From positions 4,774,001 through 4,838,000 of the forward strand of contig NZ_CP039432.1 of the NCBI RefSeq assembly GCF_005484805.1: DNA of 64,000 nucleotides, read 5' to 3'. A program made the translations under genes and the position numbers. The DNA is from Rhodococcus sp. SGAir0479. GTDB lineage: Bacteria > Actinomycetota > Actinomycetes > Mycobacteriales > Mycobacteriaceae. Shown here piece by piece: positions 29,900 to 38,545 of the stretch (positions within the stretch are counted from its first letter, which is position 1; every line of letters starts with the position of its first letter). The notes beneath the pieces were generated by a model. That model ran no database searches and was not told the DNA's origin. It saw nothing but the letters and a program-made list of their open reading frames with translations.

Positions 29900-31075
29900 C
29901 TAGTTGGTCGGACGGTCGGCGCCGACCACCCACATCGCGAAGTACTGCGAGCCGCCACCGTATGCATGCCCGAACGCCTTACGGACACTGTCGACCTGGT
30001 GATCGCCCGCGCGTTCCATGACCTGCATCGCCGACTCGGCGTAGCGGATCATGCCGGACGCGCCGATCGGGTTGGACGAGAGCACACCGCCGGAGGCGTT
30101 GACCGGCAGACGTCCGCCGAGCGCGGTCTCGCCGGCCTCGGTGAACTTCCAGCCCTCGCCTTCGGGCACGAACCCGAGGTTCTCGAGCCACATCGGCTCG
30201 AACCACGAGAACGGCACGTAGATCTCCGCCTCGTCGATCTCGGTGAGCGGGTCGGTGATGCCCGCAGCCTTCCACAGCGCGGCCGACGCGTCCCGACCGG
30301 CCTGCGGATTGGCGACGTTGCGACCGGCGTACGACAGCGGCTCCGTGCGCATCGACGTGGCGTGGATCCACGCCACCTTGCGGCCACCCGAGACGACCTC
30401 CTCCGCGGCGGCTTCGTTGCCGATGATGATTGCACACGCGCCGTCCGACGACGGGCAGGTCTCGTCGTAACGGATGGGGTCCCAGAGCATCTGGGACGCC
30501 TGCACCGACTCGACCGTGATGTCGGGCTGCTTGAGATGTGCGTACGGGTTCAGGGCGCCGTTGCGACGGTCCTTGACGGCCACCATGGCGCCGATGTGGT
30601 CGGGGGCTCCGGACCGGCGGATGTACGAGCGCACGTGCGGGGCGAAGAACCCGCCGGCGCCGGCGCCGACCGGCATCGTGAACGGCACCGGGGTGGACAG
30701 CGCCCACATCGCGTTGGACTCGGACTGCTTCTCCCACGACACGGCGAGAACGCGCTTGTGAATTCCGGCCTGCACCAGGCTGGTCGCGACGTTGCCGGTC
30801 GACGCGCCGACCGAGCCGGCGGTGTGCACACGCAGCAGCGGCTTGCCCTGCGCGCCCAACGCATCCGACATCGCGAGCTCCGGCATCATCGAGCCCTCGA
30901 ACAGGTCGGGGGCCTTGCCGATGACGATGGCGTCGATGTCGTCCCAGCCCACCTGGGCGTCGGCCATCGCGCGGTCGATCGCCTCGCGGACCAGTCCGGC
31001 CATCGTGACGTCGTGACGCTTGGCGACGTAGTACGTCTGGCCGGTGCCGAGGACGGCGGCGAGTTGCTTGGCCAT
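29900..31075 (-). CDS. ltp3: Ltp3, thiolase-fold lipid-transfer protein lacking the catalytic triad
   Basis: 391 residues, thiolase superfamily (SCP2 type), matching M. tuberculosis Rv3523/Ltp3 in length and gene order. The usual catalytic positions are altered: the nucleophile loop reads VHTAGSVGAST without Cys, GHP is replaced by SSNPIGASG, and the terminal CxG loop reads HAYGGGS. Conventional thiolysis is therefore unlikely; a retro-aldolase role, as shown for related Ltp2 with ChsH2, is more plausible. It is separated by 1 bp from the ltp4 stop region. Confidence 0.87.
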   Translation of the reverse strand: MAKQLAAVLGTGQTYYVAKRHDVTMAGLVREAIDRAMADAQVGWDDIDAIVIGKAPDLFEGSMMPELAMSDALGAQGKPLLRVHTAGSVGASTGNVATSLVQAGIHKRVLAVSWEKQSESNAMWALSTPVPFTMPVGAGAGGFFAPHVRSYIRRSGAPDHIGAMVAVKDRRNGALNPYAHLKQPDITVESVQASQMLWDPIRYDETCPSSDGACAIIIGNEAAAEEVVSGGRKVAWIHATSMRTEPLSYAGRNVANPQAGRDASAALWKAAGITDPLTEIDEAEIYVPFSWFEPMWLENLGFVPEGEGWKFTEAGETALGGRLPVNASGGVLSSNPIGASGMIRYAESAMQVMERAGDHQVDSVRKAFGHAYGGGSQYFAMWVVGADRPTN

Positions 31076-31076
31076 A

Positions 31077-32141
31077 TCAGTTGCGTCCTTCCATGACGGC
31101 GACCAGGTTCTGCTGCAGTACAGGGCCACTGGTGGCGTGGGCGAGGACGCGCTGCGCGTCGCCGCTCATGATCGAGCGGGCCGCGTAGCCGATCCGCTCG
31201 AGCCCGCCGGAGAACATCGGGTTACCGGTGAGGGGTCCACCCGACGGATTGATCGTGGTGGCGTCGGTCAGGCCGATCGCCTCGCGCAGGATGATTTCTT
31301 GATGCGTGAACGGCGCGTGCAACTCGGCAACGTCGATGTTCGATACCTCGCCGCCCGTCGCGGCACGAGCAGCCGACGCCGTCGACGGTGACGTCGTCAG
31401 ATCGCGCGACCCGATACTGGGCGAGTCGATACGGTGCTCGATGCCGGTGATCCACGCCGGACGCTCGCACAGCTCGCGCGCACGGTCGCCGCGGGCGAGG
31501 ATGATCGCGGCCGCACCGTCGGTGATCGGCGCGCAGTCGTGGGCTCGCAAGGGATCCGCGACGTACTCGGAGGCCAGCAGCGTCTGGATGTCGACGTCAC
31601 CGGAGATCTGGGCGTCGGGGTTGGACTTCGCGGCAGCGCGGCTGCGCTGGGCGATCGCCGCCATCTCCTCGGCGGTCCACTTTCCGGACTCGAGGCCGAG
31701 TCGGGCCTGCAGGCCGGCAACCGAGACCGAATCCGGCCACAGCGGTGAGACCAGGTACGGATCCATCTGCATCGCCAGGATCTGGCGCAGATTGCCGGCG
31801 GACGACTTGCCGAAGCCGTACACCAGCGCGGTGTCCACCTCGCCGGTCATGAGCTTGACCCAGGCCTCGTACAGCGCCCAGGCGGCGTCCATCTCGACGT
31901 GTGACTCGTTGATCGGCGGCACGGCACCGATCGAGTCGATCGCGGAGATGAACGAGAACGAACGGCCGGCCAGGTAGTCGGACGATCCTGAGCACCAGAA
32001 ACCGATGTCGGACTTGGTGATTCCGAGTTCGGAATACAGCTGCTGGAAGCAGGGGACCAGCATCTCGACACCGTTGGTGGTGCCGGTGGTCTCGCGCACA
32101 TGGGGGGCCTGTGCGAAGCCGACGACTGCAATGTCTGTCAT
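31077..32141 (-). CDS. ltp4: Ltp4, second thiolase-fold protein lacking the catalytic triad
   Basis: 354 residues, the same length as M. tuberculosis Rv3522/Ltp4. Thiolase fold segments include CAPITDGAAAIILARGDRA and GGPLTGNPMFSGGLERIGYA. As in Ltp3, Cys is absent at the nucleophile site (ESHVEMDAAWAL), the His of GHP is Asn (TGNPMFSGG), and the C-terminal Cys is replaced in HATSGPV. It is encoded between the double-DUF35 protein and ltp3, suggesting the three form a complex. Confidence 0.88.
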   Translation of the reverse strand: MTDIAVVGFAQAPHVRETTGTTNGVEMLVPCFQQLYSELGITKSDIGFWCSGSSDYLAGRSFSFISAIDSIGAVPPINESHVEMDAAWALYEAWVKLMTGEVDTALVYGFGKSSAGNLRQILAMQMDPYLVSPLWPDSVSVAGLQARLGLESGKWTAEEMAAIAQRSRAAAKSNPDAQISGDVDIQTLLASEYVADPLRAHDCAPITDGAAAIILARGDRARELCERPAWITGIEHRIDSPSIGSRDLTTSPSTASAARAATGGEVSNIDVAELHAPFTHQEIILREAIGLTDATTINPSGGPLTGNPMFSGGLERIGYAARSIMSGDAQRVLAHATSGPVLQQNLVAVMEGRN

Positions 32142-32154
32142 GTTCTCGAGGCTC

Positions 32155-33144
32155 CTAGAGATGGTGTTTGTAGCTGTCGTAGTCCGCGTCGGGCTCACCG
32201 CTCGGGCGGAAGTGGGAGACGTTGCGGAGCGAGTACTCCCACTCCTCCTCGGGCCGCCACACGGCTTCCACGCGCATGCCCATCCGGACCTCGGACGCGT
32301 CGACGTCGAGGATCAGGTGCAGGAACGGGATGTCCGCGCCGTCGAGCAGCACGTAGGCCGCGACGTAGGGCGGCTTGATCTGCTGGCCGAGGAACGGGAC
32401 GTTGACGATGCAGAAGGTCGTGATGGTGCCCTTGTCCGACACCTCGACCTGCTCCTTGGTGGGCATGCCGTCGGTGGGGTTGGCTCCGCGCGGCGGCACG
32501 TAGACCTTGCCGTTCGCGTCGGTGCGGCCACCGATGATCTTGCCCTCCATCAGGCCGCGCAGGTAGTAGGTCTCCTCGAACGACGCGGTGTGCGTGTAGT
32601 GCAGGTCGATCGGCGTGACGATGTCGGTCACCGGATCTCCGACGGAAACGGTTGTGGTGGACTCGGTATCGCTCTCCCCGGGCTCGAAGCACGCGATGTC
32701 CTTGATCCGGCCGGTACGCTCGTCCGCCCAGCGAACCCGCACTCGCATGCCCGTGCTCATCGCGTCGGGCGATCCGGCGTCGACGGCGTGCAGGATCGAG
32801 GTGTCCGCGCCGTCGAGCTGCACCAGCGCCCACGCGAACGGGTGGGTGAGGGGCTGGCCCTCGATGGGGTCGGGCATCCACGACCAACTGACGACCGTAC
32901 CGGTGTCCGCGACGTCGACGAACTCGGTCATGGGCTCGTGGGTCACCGGATCGAACTCCGGCGGCGGCACGTGGACCCGGCCGTCGGAACTGCGGGCCCC
33001 GACGATCTTTCGGTCGCGGAGGCCCGTCACGAAGGCTCCGATGGTCGGCCCCACCGAGCGGGTGTAGTCGAATTTCAGATTAAGTGGTGCCCTCAGTGGC
33101 TGCTCGGCCACTCGGCTCTGGCTCGCTGTCTTTCCTTGGGTCAC
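32155..33144 (-). CDS. Duplicated DUF35 (OB-fold) protein, Rv3521-like
   Basis: 329 residues consisting of two homologous halves (about 20-165 and 180-320). GLRDRKIVGARSSDGRVHVP in half one matches GLMEGKIIGGRTDANGKVYV in half two, followed in each by a VxDxGT(V/I) strand and an OB-barrel ending. DUF35 proteins partner thiolase-fold enzymes, as ChsH2 does with Ltp2. The CxxC zinc knuckle of typical DUF35 proteins is missing in both halves. First gene of the minus-strand ltp operon, with a KstR box directly upstream. Confidence 0.86.
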   Translation of the reverse strand: MTQGKTASQSRVAEQPLRAPLNLKFDYTRSVGPTIGAFVTGLRDRKIVGARSSDGRVHVPPPEFDPVTHEPMTEFVDVADTGTVVSWSWMPDPIEGQPLTHPFAWALVQLDGADTSILHAVDAGSPDAMSTGMRVRVRWADERTGRIKDIACFEPGESDTESTTTVSVGDPVTDIVTPIDLHYTHTASFEETYYLRGLMEGKIIGGRTDANGKVYVPPRGANPTDGMPTKEQVEVSDKGTITTFCIVNVPFLGQQIKPPYVAAYVLLDGADIPFLHLILDVDASEVRMGMRVEAVWRPEEEWEYSLRNVSHFRPSGEPDADYDSYKHHL

Positions 33145-33153
33145 GGATTCGAG

Positions 33154-33167
33154 TAGAACAGGTTCTT
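33154..33167. promoter_or_regulatory. KstR operator between Rv3521-like and Rv3520c-like genes
   Basis: TAGAACAGGTTCTT carries the AACnnGTT core. It lies 10 bp upstream of the DUF35 gene start and 51 bp upstream of the divergent LLM gene, so it can control both directions. Confidence 0.88.
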
Positions 33168-33217
33168 ATTACTGTGGCAAGAGTCACTGCCGATATGGGA
33201 AAACGCGGAGGCACGCA

Positions 33218-34258
33218 ATGAAGCTGGGGTTACAACTCGGGTACTGGGGTGCGCAGCCGCCGTTCAATGCGCAGGAACTGGTGACCGAGGCCGACGCCTC
33301 CGGGTTCGACGCCGTCTTCTCGGCCGAGTCCTGGGGCAACGACGCTTTCACGCCGCTCGCGTGGTGGGGTGCGAGTACCGAGCGCATCCGGCTGGGTACG
33401 TCGGTGGCGCAGATGTCCGCTCGCACGCCCACCAACTGTGCGATGAACGCGTTGACCCTCGATCATCTGTCGGCCGGCCGTGCGATCCTCGGCCTGGGGG
33501 TGTCGGGACCGCAGGTGGTGGAGGGGTGGTACGGACAGCCCTTCCAGAAGCCGCTCGCGCGGACCCGTGAGTACGTCTCGATCGTTCGTCAGGTCCTCGC
33601 CAGGGAGGCTGCCGTCCGCAACGACGGACCGCACTATCCGTTGCCCTACACCGGTTCCGGCTCCATGGGGTTGGGTAAGCCGCTCAAGCCGATCACCCAT
33701 CCGCTGCGGGCGGACCTACCGATCTGGCTGGGGGCCGAAGGCCCCAAGAACGTCGCCCTCACCGCCGAGATCGCCGACGGGTGGCTCGCGATCTACTACA
33801 CGCCGCGGCTGGCGCCGATGTACAACGAGTGGCTCGACGAGGGATTCGCTCGGCCGGGCGCCCGCCGCAGCCGCGAGGACTTCGAGATCGCCGCCACCTG
33901 TCAGGTGATCGTCACCGACGACCGCCGCGCCGAGATCGACAAACTGCGCCCGATGACCGCGCTGTACGTCGGCGGGATGGGCGCCGCCGAACTGAACTTC
34001 CATGCCCAGGTGTACACCCGGATGGGATACGGAGACGAGGTCCAGGAGATCCAGCGGCTGTTCCTGTCGGGACGCAAGGACGAGGCGGCCGCGGTCGTCC
34101 CCGACCGCATGGTCACGGACACGATGATCATCGGCAACGTCGACGAGGTGCGCACCCAGGTGAAGGAATGGGAGGACGCCGGCGTCACGATGCTGCTGGT
34201 CACGTGCCGCAGCGTCGAACACATGCGGCAGCTCGCGGCCGCGGTCGGCACCGCCTGA
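33218..34258 (+). CDS. LLM-class F420-dependent oxidoreductase, Rv3520c-like
   Basis: 346 residues, one fewer than M. tuberculosis Rv3520c and in the same position. Barrel motifs: MKLGLQLGYWGAQPPFNAQE, ERIRLGTSVAQMSARTP, LGVSGPQVVEGWYG and IWLGAEGPKNVALTAEIADG. The family uses F420 to reduce or oxidise hydride-accepting substrates; the sterol-related substrate is not established. It is divergent from the ltp operon across a KstR box. GGAGG (about 33211) supports the ATG. Confidence 0.87.
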   Translation: MKLGLQLGYWGAQPPFNAQELVTEADASGFDAVFSAESWGNDAFTPLAWWGASTERIRLGTSVAQMSARTPTNCAMNALTLDHLSAGRAILGLGVSGPQVVEGWYGQPFQKPLARTREYVSIVRQVLAREAAVRNDGPHYPLPYTGSGSMGLGKPLKPITHPLRADLPIWLGAEGPKNVALTAEIADGWLAIYYTPRLAPMYNEWLDEGFARPGARRSREDFEIAATCQVIVTDDRRAEIDKLRPMTALYVGGMGAAELNFHAQVYTRMGYGDEVQEIQRLFLSGRKDEAAAVVPDRMVTDTMIIGNVDEVRTQVKEWEDAGVTMLLVTCRSVEHMRQLAAAVGTA

Positions 34259-34275
34259 CCCCGCGAACACGAAAA

Positions 34276-34309
34276 GGCGCGGGACCTGGTCGATTCCGGG
34301 CCCCACGCC
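34276..34309. terminator. Imperfect hairpin between convergent genes
   Basis: GGCGCGGGACC (34276-34286) and GGCCCCACGCC (34299-34309) pair at 9 of 11 positions. It lies between the convergent LLM and SDR genes. This is weaker than the other hairpins in the window. Confidence 0.45.
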
Positions 34310-34329
34310 CTCGCGCGAATCGGGTTCGG

Positions 34330-35091
34330 TCAGCGGGGTGCCATGCGAATGGCACCGTCGAGGCGGATCACCTCACCGTTGAGCATCGGGTTGGACACGA
34401 TGTGGGCGGCGAGCGCGCCGTACTCGGCGGGATCGCCCAGGCGCGACGGGTGGGGAACCTGCTTGCCGAGGGACTCCTGCGCGGGCTCCGGCAGTCCGGC
34501 GAGCAGGGGAGTCTTGAACAGGCCCGGTGCGATGGTGACGACGCGGATCAGCATCGACGCGAGGTCGCGTGCGATCGGGAGCGTCATGCCGACGACGCCG
34601 CCCTTGGACGCGGAGTAGGCGGCCTGGCCGATCTGCCCGTCGAAGGCCGCGACGGACGCGGTGTTGACGATGACGCCGCGCTCACCCTCGACGGGTTCCG
34701 TCCGGGCGATACGCTCGGCGGCGAGGCGAAGGACGTTGAACGTGCCGACGAGGTTGATGTTGACGACGCGCTGGAACTCCGCGAGCGGGAAAGCTCCCTG
34801 CTTGCCGACGGTCTTGATCGCGTTGCCGATGCCGGCACAGTTGACGGTGACCCGCAGCGGGCCGAGCGACTCGGCGAGATCGAGGGCGGCGACGACGGAC
34901 GCCTCGTCGGTGACGTCGCCGGCGGCAAAGCGCACCCGGTCGCCGAGTTCCTTCGCGACCACCTCGCCGTTCGACGACGGCAGGTCGAGGATGACGACAC
35001 TGGCACCCTGCTCGTGCAGGGCCTTGACGGTGGCCAGGCCGAGGCCGGAGGCGCCGCCCGTGACGAGTGCGACGCTGTCCTTGACGATCAT
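34330..35091 (-). CDS. HSD10-type 3-hydroxyacyl-CoA dehydrogenase (SDR)
   Basis: A 253-residue [56 protein letters not shown] (Ser and YxxxK split here by position) and [11 protein letters not shown]. The length and the V-N-C-A-G and P-G-L-F-x-T-P signatures are those of HSD17B10/type II hydroxyacyl-CoA dehydrogenases. AAAGGAA lies just upstream of the ATG at 35089-35091. No KstR box was found; an imperfect palindrome at 35230-35247 may be bound by the adjacent TetR regulator. Confidence 0.85.
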   Translation of the reverse strand: MIVKDSVALVTGGASGLGLATVKALHEQGASVVILDLPSSNGEVVAKELGDRVRFAAGDVTDEASVVAALDLAESLGPLRVTVNCAGIGNAIKTVGKQGAFPLAEFQRVVNINLVGTFNVLRLAAERIARTEPVEGERGVIVNTASVAAFDGQIGQAAYSASKGGVVGMTLPIARDLASMLIRVVTIAPGLFKTPLLAGLPEPAQESLGKQVPHPSRLGDPAEYGALAAHIVSNPMLNGEVIRLDGAIRMAPR

Positions 35092-35229
35092 GCGTGTTCC
35101 TTTCGGATGTGCTTGTCTATCAGAATCGTTCGATGTCGATCGCGCCACCCGGTACGCCCTCACCGCACGCGAGGCGAACCGCGCCGACGACAGCCTCGGT
35201 CATGGGTTCTTCCTCTCGACACCGCACTT

Positions 35230-35247
35230 ACTTATCGCTCGCTAAGT
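35230..35247. promoter_or_regulatory. Imperfect palindrome, candidate TetR operator
   Basis: ACTTATCGCTCGCTAAGT pairs ACTTA with TAAGT around a CG/CG inner pair. It lies 138 bp upstream of the HSD10-type gene and 40 bp downstream of the TetR gene. Candidate site only. Confidence 0.45.
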
Positions 35248-35287
35248 TGGTACCACGGGGGCAGGCCAGGGTCAACGGGCGGGGCGG

Positions 35288-35908
35288 TCAGCCGGCGGGG
35301 GCGACCATCTTCGCGGCGATCGCCGCATACTTGGCCGCCACCGCCTCCGGGCCCAGTTCCCCCTCGGCGTGGTACCAGCGGGGGATGGCCTGGCACATGC
35401 CCAGGATGGCGCGGGTGGTCTCGGCCGGATCCTCGATGTCGAAGGTGCCCGCATCGACACCGTCCCGCACGATGTCGAGCACGATCGTCTCGATGTCCTT
35501 GCGCACGGCGCGGTACCGTTCGAAATTGTCCGAGGTCAGGTATCTCGCCTCGCCCTCGATCGCTGCCAGCCGGGCGCGGTCGGTCATCCGCAACACGATC
35601 GCCGACACCACGTTCGTCAAGCGCACCGCCGGGTCGTCGCCGCCCGCTTCGTTCGCGGACCTGGCTCGGGCGAGGACGTCGCCGGTGCCGAGCTCGATCA
35701 GCGCGACCAGCAACCCTTCCTTGTTCTCGTAGTGGTAGTACAGCGCAGGGACCGTGACGCCCACCCGGCGGGCGATGTCGCGTACCGACGATCCGTGGAA
35801 GCCCTTGTCGTAGAACGCGTCCAGGGCGGCGTCGAGGATGGGGGTGAGCTCCAGCGGCTCGAGGCGCCGCCACTCCGGCGGGGGACCCCCGTCTGCGCGT
35901 GTGCCCAT
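35288..35908 (-). CDS. TetR-family regulator
   Basis: 206 residues with the helix-turn-helix SVRDIARRVGVTVPALYYHY at about 41-60 and a C-terminal domain ending CQAIPRWYHAEGELGPEAVA, the layout shared by FadR/KstR2-like regulators of acyl-CoA metabolism. It is not KstR itself, whose sequence differs. The ATG at 35906-35908 was chosen; the open frame continues far upstream only as antisense of other genes. It may control the HSD10-type gene or neighbouring echA19 (inference). Confidence 0.83.
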   Translation of the reverse strand: MGTRADGGPPPEWRRLEPLELTPILDAALDAFYDKGFHGSSVRDIARRVGVTVPALYYHYENKEGLLVALIELGTGDVLARARSANEAGGDDPAVRLTNVVSAIVLRMTDRARLAAIEGEARYLTSDNFERYRAVRKDIETIVLDIVRDGVDAGTFDIEDPAETTRAILGMCQAIPRWYHAEGELGPEAVAAKYAAIAAKMVAPAG

Positions 35909-35994
35909 CGGTGCTCTCACCTGTCCATCGTCGGTCAATGCCCGTCGAGGATACGTGGGTGAACCGATGCCCTTCGGTCCGACGGTGTGCGGTA

Positions 35995-36816
35995 CTACCG
36001 GCCCGAGAACTTGGGGGCGCGCTTCTCTGCGAACGAGCGCGGGCCCTCCTTGGCGTCGTCGCTCTTGAAGACGGCCATGCCGATCTCGGCCTCGAGCGCG
36101 AACGCCTCCTCCTCGTGCAGGCCCTCGGTGACGCGGATCGTCTTCAGGATCGCCTGCACCGCGAGGGGGCCGTTGGCGGCGATCTGTTCGGCGATCTCGA
36201 GAGCTTTGGCGAGGGCCTGGCCGTCGGGGACGACGTGACCGACGAGGCCGAGCTCCTTGGCCTCGGGTGCAGGCACCGTGCGGCCCGTGAGCAGGATTTC
36301 CGCCGCCAGGGTGTACGGGATCTGTCGCACCAGTCGCACGGCGGAACCGCCGAGCGGGAACAGACCCAGTCGTGCCTCGGAGACGCCGAACCGGGCGCTC
36401 TCCCCGGCGACCCGGATGTCGGTGCCCTGGAGGATCTCGGTACCGCCCGCGATGGCCGGACCCTCGACCGCAGCGATGAGCGGCTTGGTCAGACGCCGCC
36501 CCTTCAGCAGTGCGGGGAGCCGGGTCACGTCCATGCCGGCACCGAACTTGTCGCCCGGAGCGTTGCGGTTCATCTCCTTGAGATCCATTCCGGCGCAGAA
36601 CGTGCCCCCGGCACCGGTGAGAATTGCGACGCGAATGTCGGGATCCGAGTCGATCCGGTCCCACGCGTCGGTCATGATCGCCATCATCTCGGCGGAGAGC
36701 GCATTGCGCGCCTCGGGCCGATTCATGGTCACGATGAGGACATGGCCACGCTTCTCGACCAGGCAGTGGGGCGAATTGGCCGAAACATCCGCTTTTTCGC
36801 TGGTTCCGGTGGACAC
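35995..36816 (-). CDS. echA19: EchA19, enoyl-CoA hydratase for sterol side chain
   Basis: A 273-residue crotonase. [20 protein letters not shown] and [20 protein letters not shown] supply the two oxyanion loops, and the body closely follows M. tuberculosis EchA19, including [19 protein letters not shown]. EchA19 hydrates unsaturated sterol side-chain CoA esters. The GTG at 36814-36816 follows GGGAG at suitable spacing and is preferred over a longer frame that runs into the operator. It shares a KstR box with divergent fadD19. Confidence 0.9.
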   Translation of the reverse strand: MSTGTSEKADVSANSPHCLVEKRGHVLIVTMNRPEARNALSAEMMAIMTDAWDRIDSDPDIRVAILTGAGGTFCAGMDLKEMNRNAPGDKFGAGMDVTRLPALLKGRRLTKPLIAAVEGPAIAGGTEILQGTDIRVAGESARFGVSEARLGLFPLGGSAVRLVRQIPYTLAAEILLTGRTVPAPEAKELGLVGHVVPDGQALAKALEIAEQIAANGPLAVQAILKTIRVTEGLHEEEAFALEAEIGMAVFKSDDAKEGPRSFAEKRAPKFSGR

Positions 36817-36871
36817 TGGCGACTCCCGGTAGGTGTGTGAGCTGGGTCTCGATTTGGGTCTTGTCACTGAC

Positions 36872-36885
36872 AGTAACACGTTCTA
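36872..36885. promoter_or_regulatory. KstR operator between echA19 and fadD19
   Basis: AGTAACACGTTCTA contains AACnnGTTnnA. It lies 10 bp upstream of the fadD19 GTG and 55 bp from the echA19 start. Confidence 0.85.
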
Positions 36886-36895
36886 CTTTGTTGAC

Positions 36896-38545
36896 GTGGC
36901 CATTAATATCGCAGACCTCGTCGAGCATTCGATAGACCTCAACCCGGACCGAGTCGCGCTGGTGGACGCCGACCGCGAGATCACCTTCGCGCAGTTGGAG
37001 GAGCGGGCCAACAGACTGGCCGACTACCTGCGTGATCACGGTGTCCGGCCGGGTGACAAGGTGGGCATCTACAGCCGCAACACCATCGAGGCCATCGAGT
37101 CGATGGTCGCGGTGTTCAAGGCGCGCGCCATCATGGTCAACGTCAACTTCCGGTACGTCGAGAACGAGTTGCAGTACATCTTCGAGAACTCGGACATGGT
37201 CGCGCTCATCCACGAACGCCGCTACAGCGATCGGGTCGCCGGCGTCCTGCCCGCCACCCCGCACGTTCGGACGACGATCGTGATCGAGGACGGTTCGGAT
37301 CTCGACTACTCGTCGTACGGCGGCGTCGAATACGAGAAGGCGCTCTCGCAGGGGTCTCCGGAGCGGAACTTCGGTGAGCGCAGCCCGGACGACATCTTCA
37401 TCCTCTACACCGGCGGCACCACCGGCATGCCCAAGGGCGTCATGTGGCGGCACGAGGACTGGTGGCGGGTGCTCGGCGGCGGGGTCAACTTCGTCACGGG
37501 TGAGTACCTCGAGGACGAGTGGGACCTCGCGAAGCTCGGGGCCGCCAACCCTCCCATGGTGCGCTTCCCGATTCCGCCGATGATCCACGGCGGTTCGCAG
37601 TCCGCGGTCTTCCACAGCCTCTTCGGCGGCGGGACCTTGGTGATGGTGCCCGAGTTCGACGGGCACGCGGTGTGGCAGGCGATCGACCGTCACGCGGTCA
37701 ATCTGATCTTCATCACCGGTGACGCCATGGCCCGGCCGATGATCGACGCGTTGATCGCCGGGAACCCCGAGACCGGTGAGCCGTACGATCTTTCGTCGCT
37801 GTACGTGATCGCCAGCAGTGCCGCGCTGTTCTCGCCCGCGCTCAAGGAGCAGTTCCTGGACCTGCTGCCGAACCGTTTGCTCACCGACTCGATCGGCTCG
37901 TCCGAGACCGGTTTCGGCGGTATCGCAACCATCACCAAGGGCTTCGAGCACTCCGGGGGGCCACGCGTGAAGATCGATGCCCAGACCAGCGTCCTCGACG
38001 AGGAGGGCAACCCGATCGAACCCGGGTCCGGCAAGGTCGGGATGCTCGCCCGCAGTGGCCACATCCCGATCGGCTACTACAAGGACGAGGAGAAGACCAA
38101 GGCGACCTTCAAGGTCTACAACGGGATTCGCTACTCGATCCCGGGGGACTACGCCTCGGTCGAGGAGGACGGCACCGTGACGATGCTCGGCCGCGGCTCG
38201 GTCTCGATCAACAGCGGTGGCGAGAAGATCTACCCCGAGGAGGTCGAGGGCGCGGTGAAGACGCACCCGGACGTGTTCGACGTTCTCGTCGTCGGAGTCC
38301 CCGACGAGCGCTGGGGCAACCGGGTCGCGGCTGTCGTCGCGCCGCGTCCCGGCGCCCGGCCCAAGCTCGACGACATCGTCGAGGCGGCGCGGAAGGAAAT
38401 TGCCGGGTACAAGGTGCCGCGCAGTCTGTGGCTCGTCGACGAGATCAAGCGTTCCCCGGCCGGTAAGCCGGACTACAAGTGGGCCACCGCGCAGACCCGC
38501 GCCCGCGAGGCGGACGACCATCTCACCAACGGCAAGGACTCCTGA
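36896..38545 (+). CDS. fadD19: FadD19, steroid C26-acyl-CoA ligase
   Basis: A 549-residue ANL enzyme, one longer than M. tuberculosis FadD19. Motifs: YTGGTTGMPKGVMW, DSIGSSETGFGG, the steroid-ligase-type PGDYASVEEDG and the C-terminal SPAGKPDYKWA with the catalytic lysine. FadD19 makes the CoA thioester of the C8 sterol side chain formed by CYP125 and is needed for C24-branched sterols. The GTG at 36896 lies 10 bp after a KstR box with no clear Shine-Dalgarno sequence. The stop overlaps the next ATG (TGATG). Confidence 0.92.
   Translation: MAINIADLVEHSIDLNPDRVALVDADREITFAQLEERANRLADYLRDHGVRPGDKVGIYSRNTIEAIESMVAVFKARAIMVNVNFRYVENELQYIFENSDMVALIHERRYSDRVAGVLPATPHVRTTIVIEDGSDLDYSSYGGVEYEKALSQGSPERNFGERSPDDIFILYTGGTTGMPKGVMWRHEDWWRVLGGGVNFVTGEYLEDEWDLAKLGAANPPMVRFPIPPMIHGGSQSAVFHSLFGGGTLVMVPEFDGHAVWQAIDRHAVNLIFITGDAMARPMIDALIAGNPETGEPYDLSSLYVIASSAALFSPALKEQFLDLLPNRLLTDSIGSSETGFGGIATITKGFEHSGGPRVKIDAQTSVLDEEGNPIEPGSGKVGMLARSGHIPIGYYKDEEKTKATFKVYNGIRYSIPGDYASVEEDGTVTMLGRGSVSINSGGEKIYPEEVEGAVKTHPDVFDVLVVGVPDERWGNRVAAVVAPRPGARPKLDDIVEAARKEIAGYKVPRSLWLVDEIKRSPAGKPDYKWATAQTRAREADDHLTNGKDS

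Noticed and set aside
35909-38521. Very long minus-strand open frame continuing upstream of the TetR gene
   Set aside because: It is antisense to fadD19 and covers echA19 in a different frame. The composition is GC-driven with no domain, so only the TetR part (35288-35908) is real.
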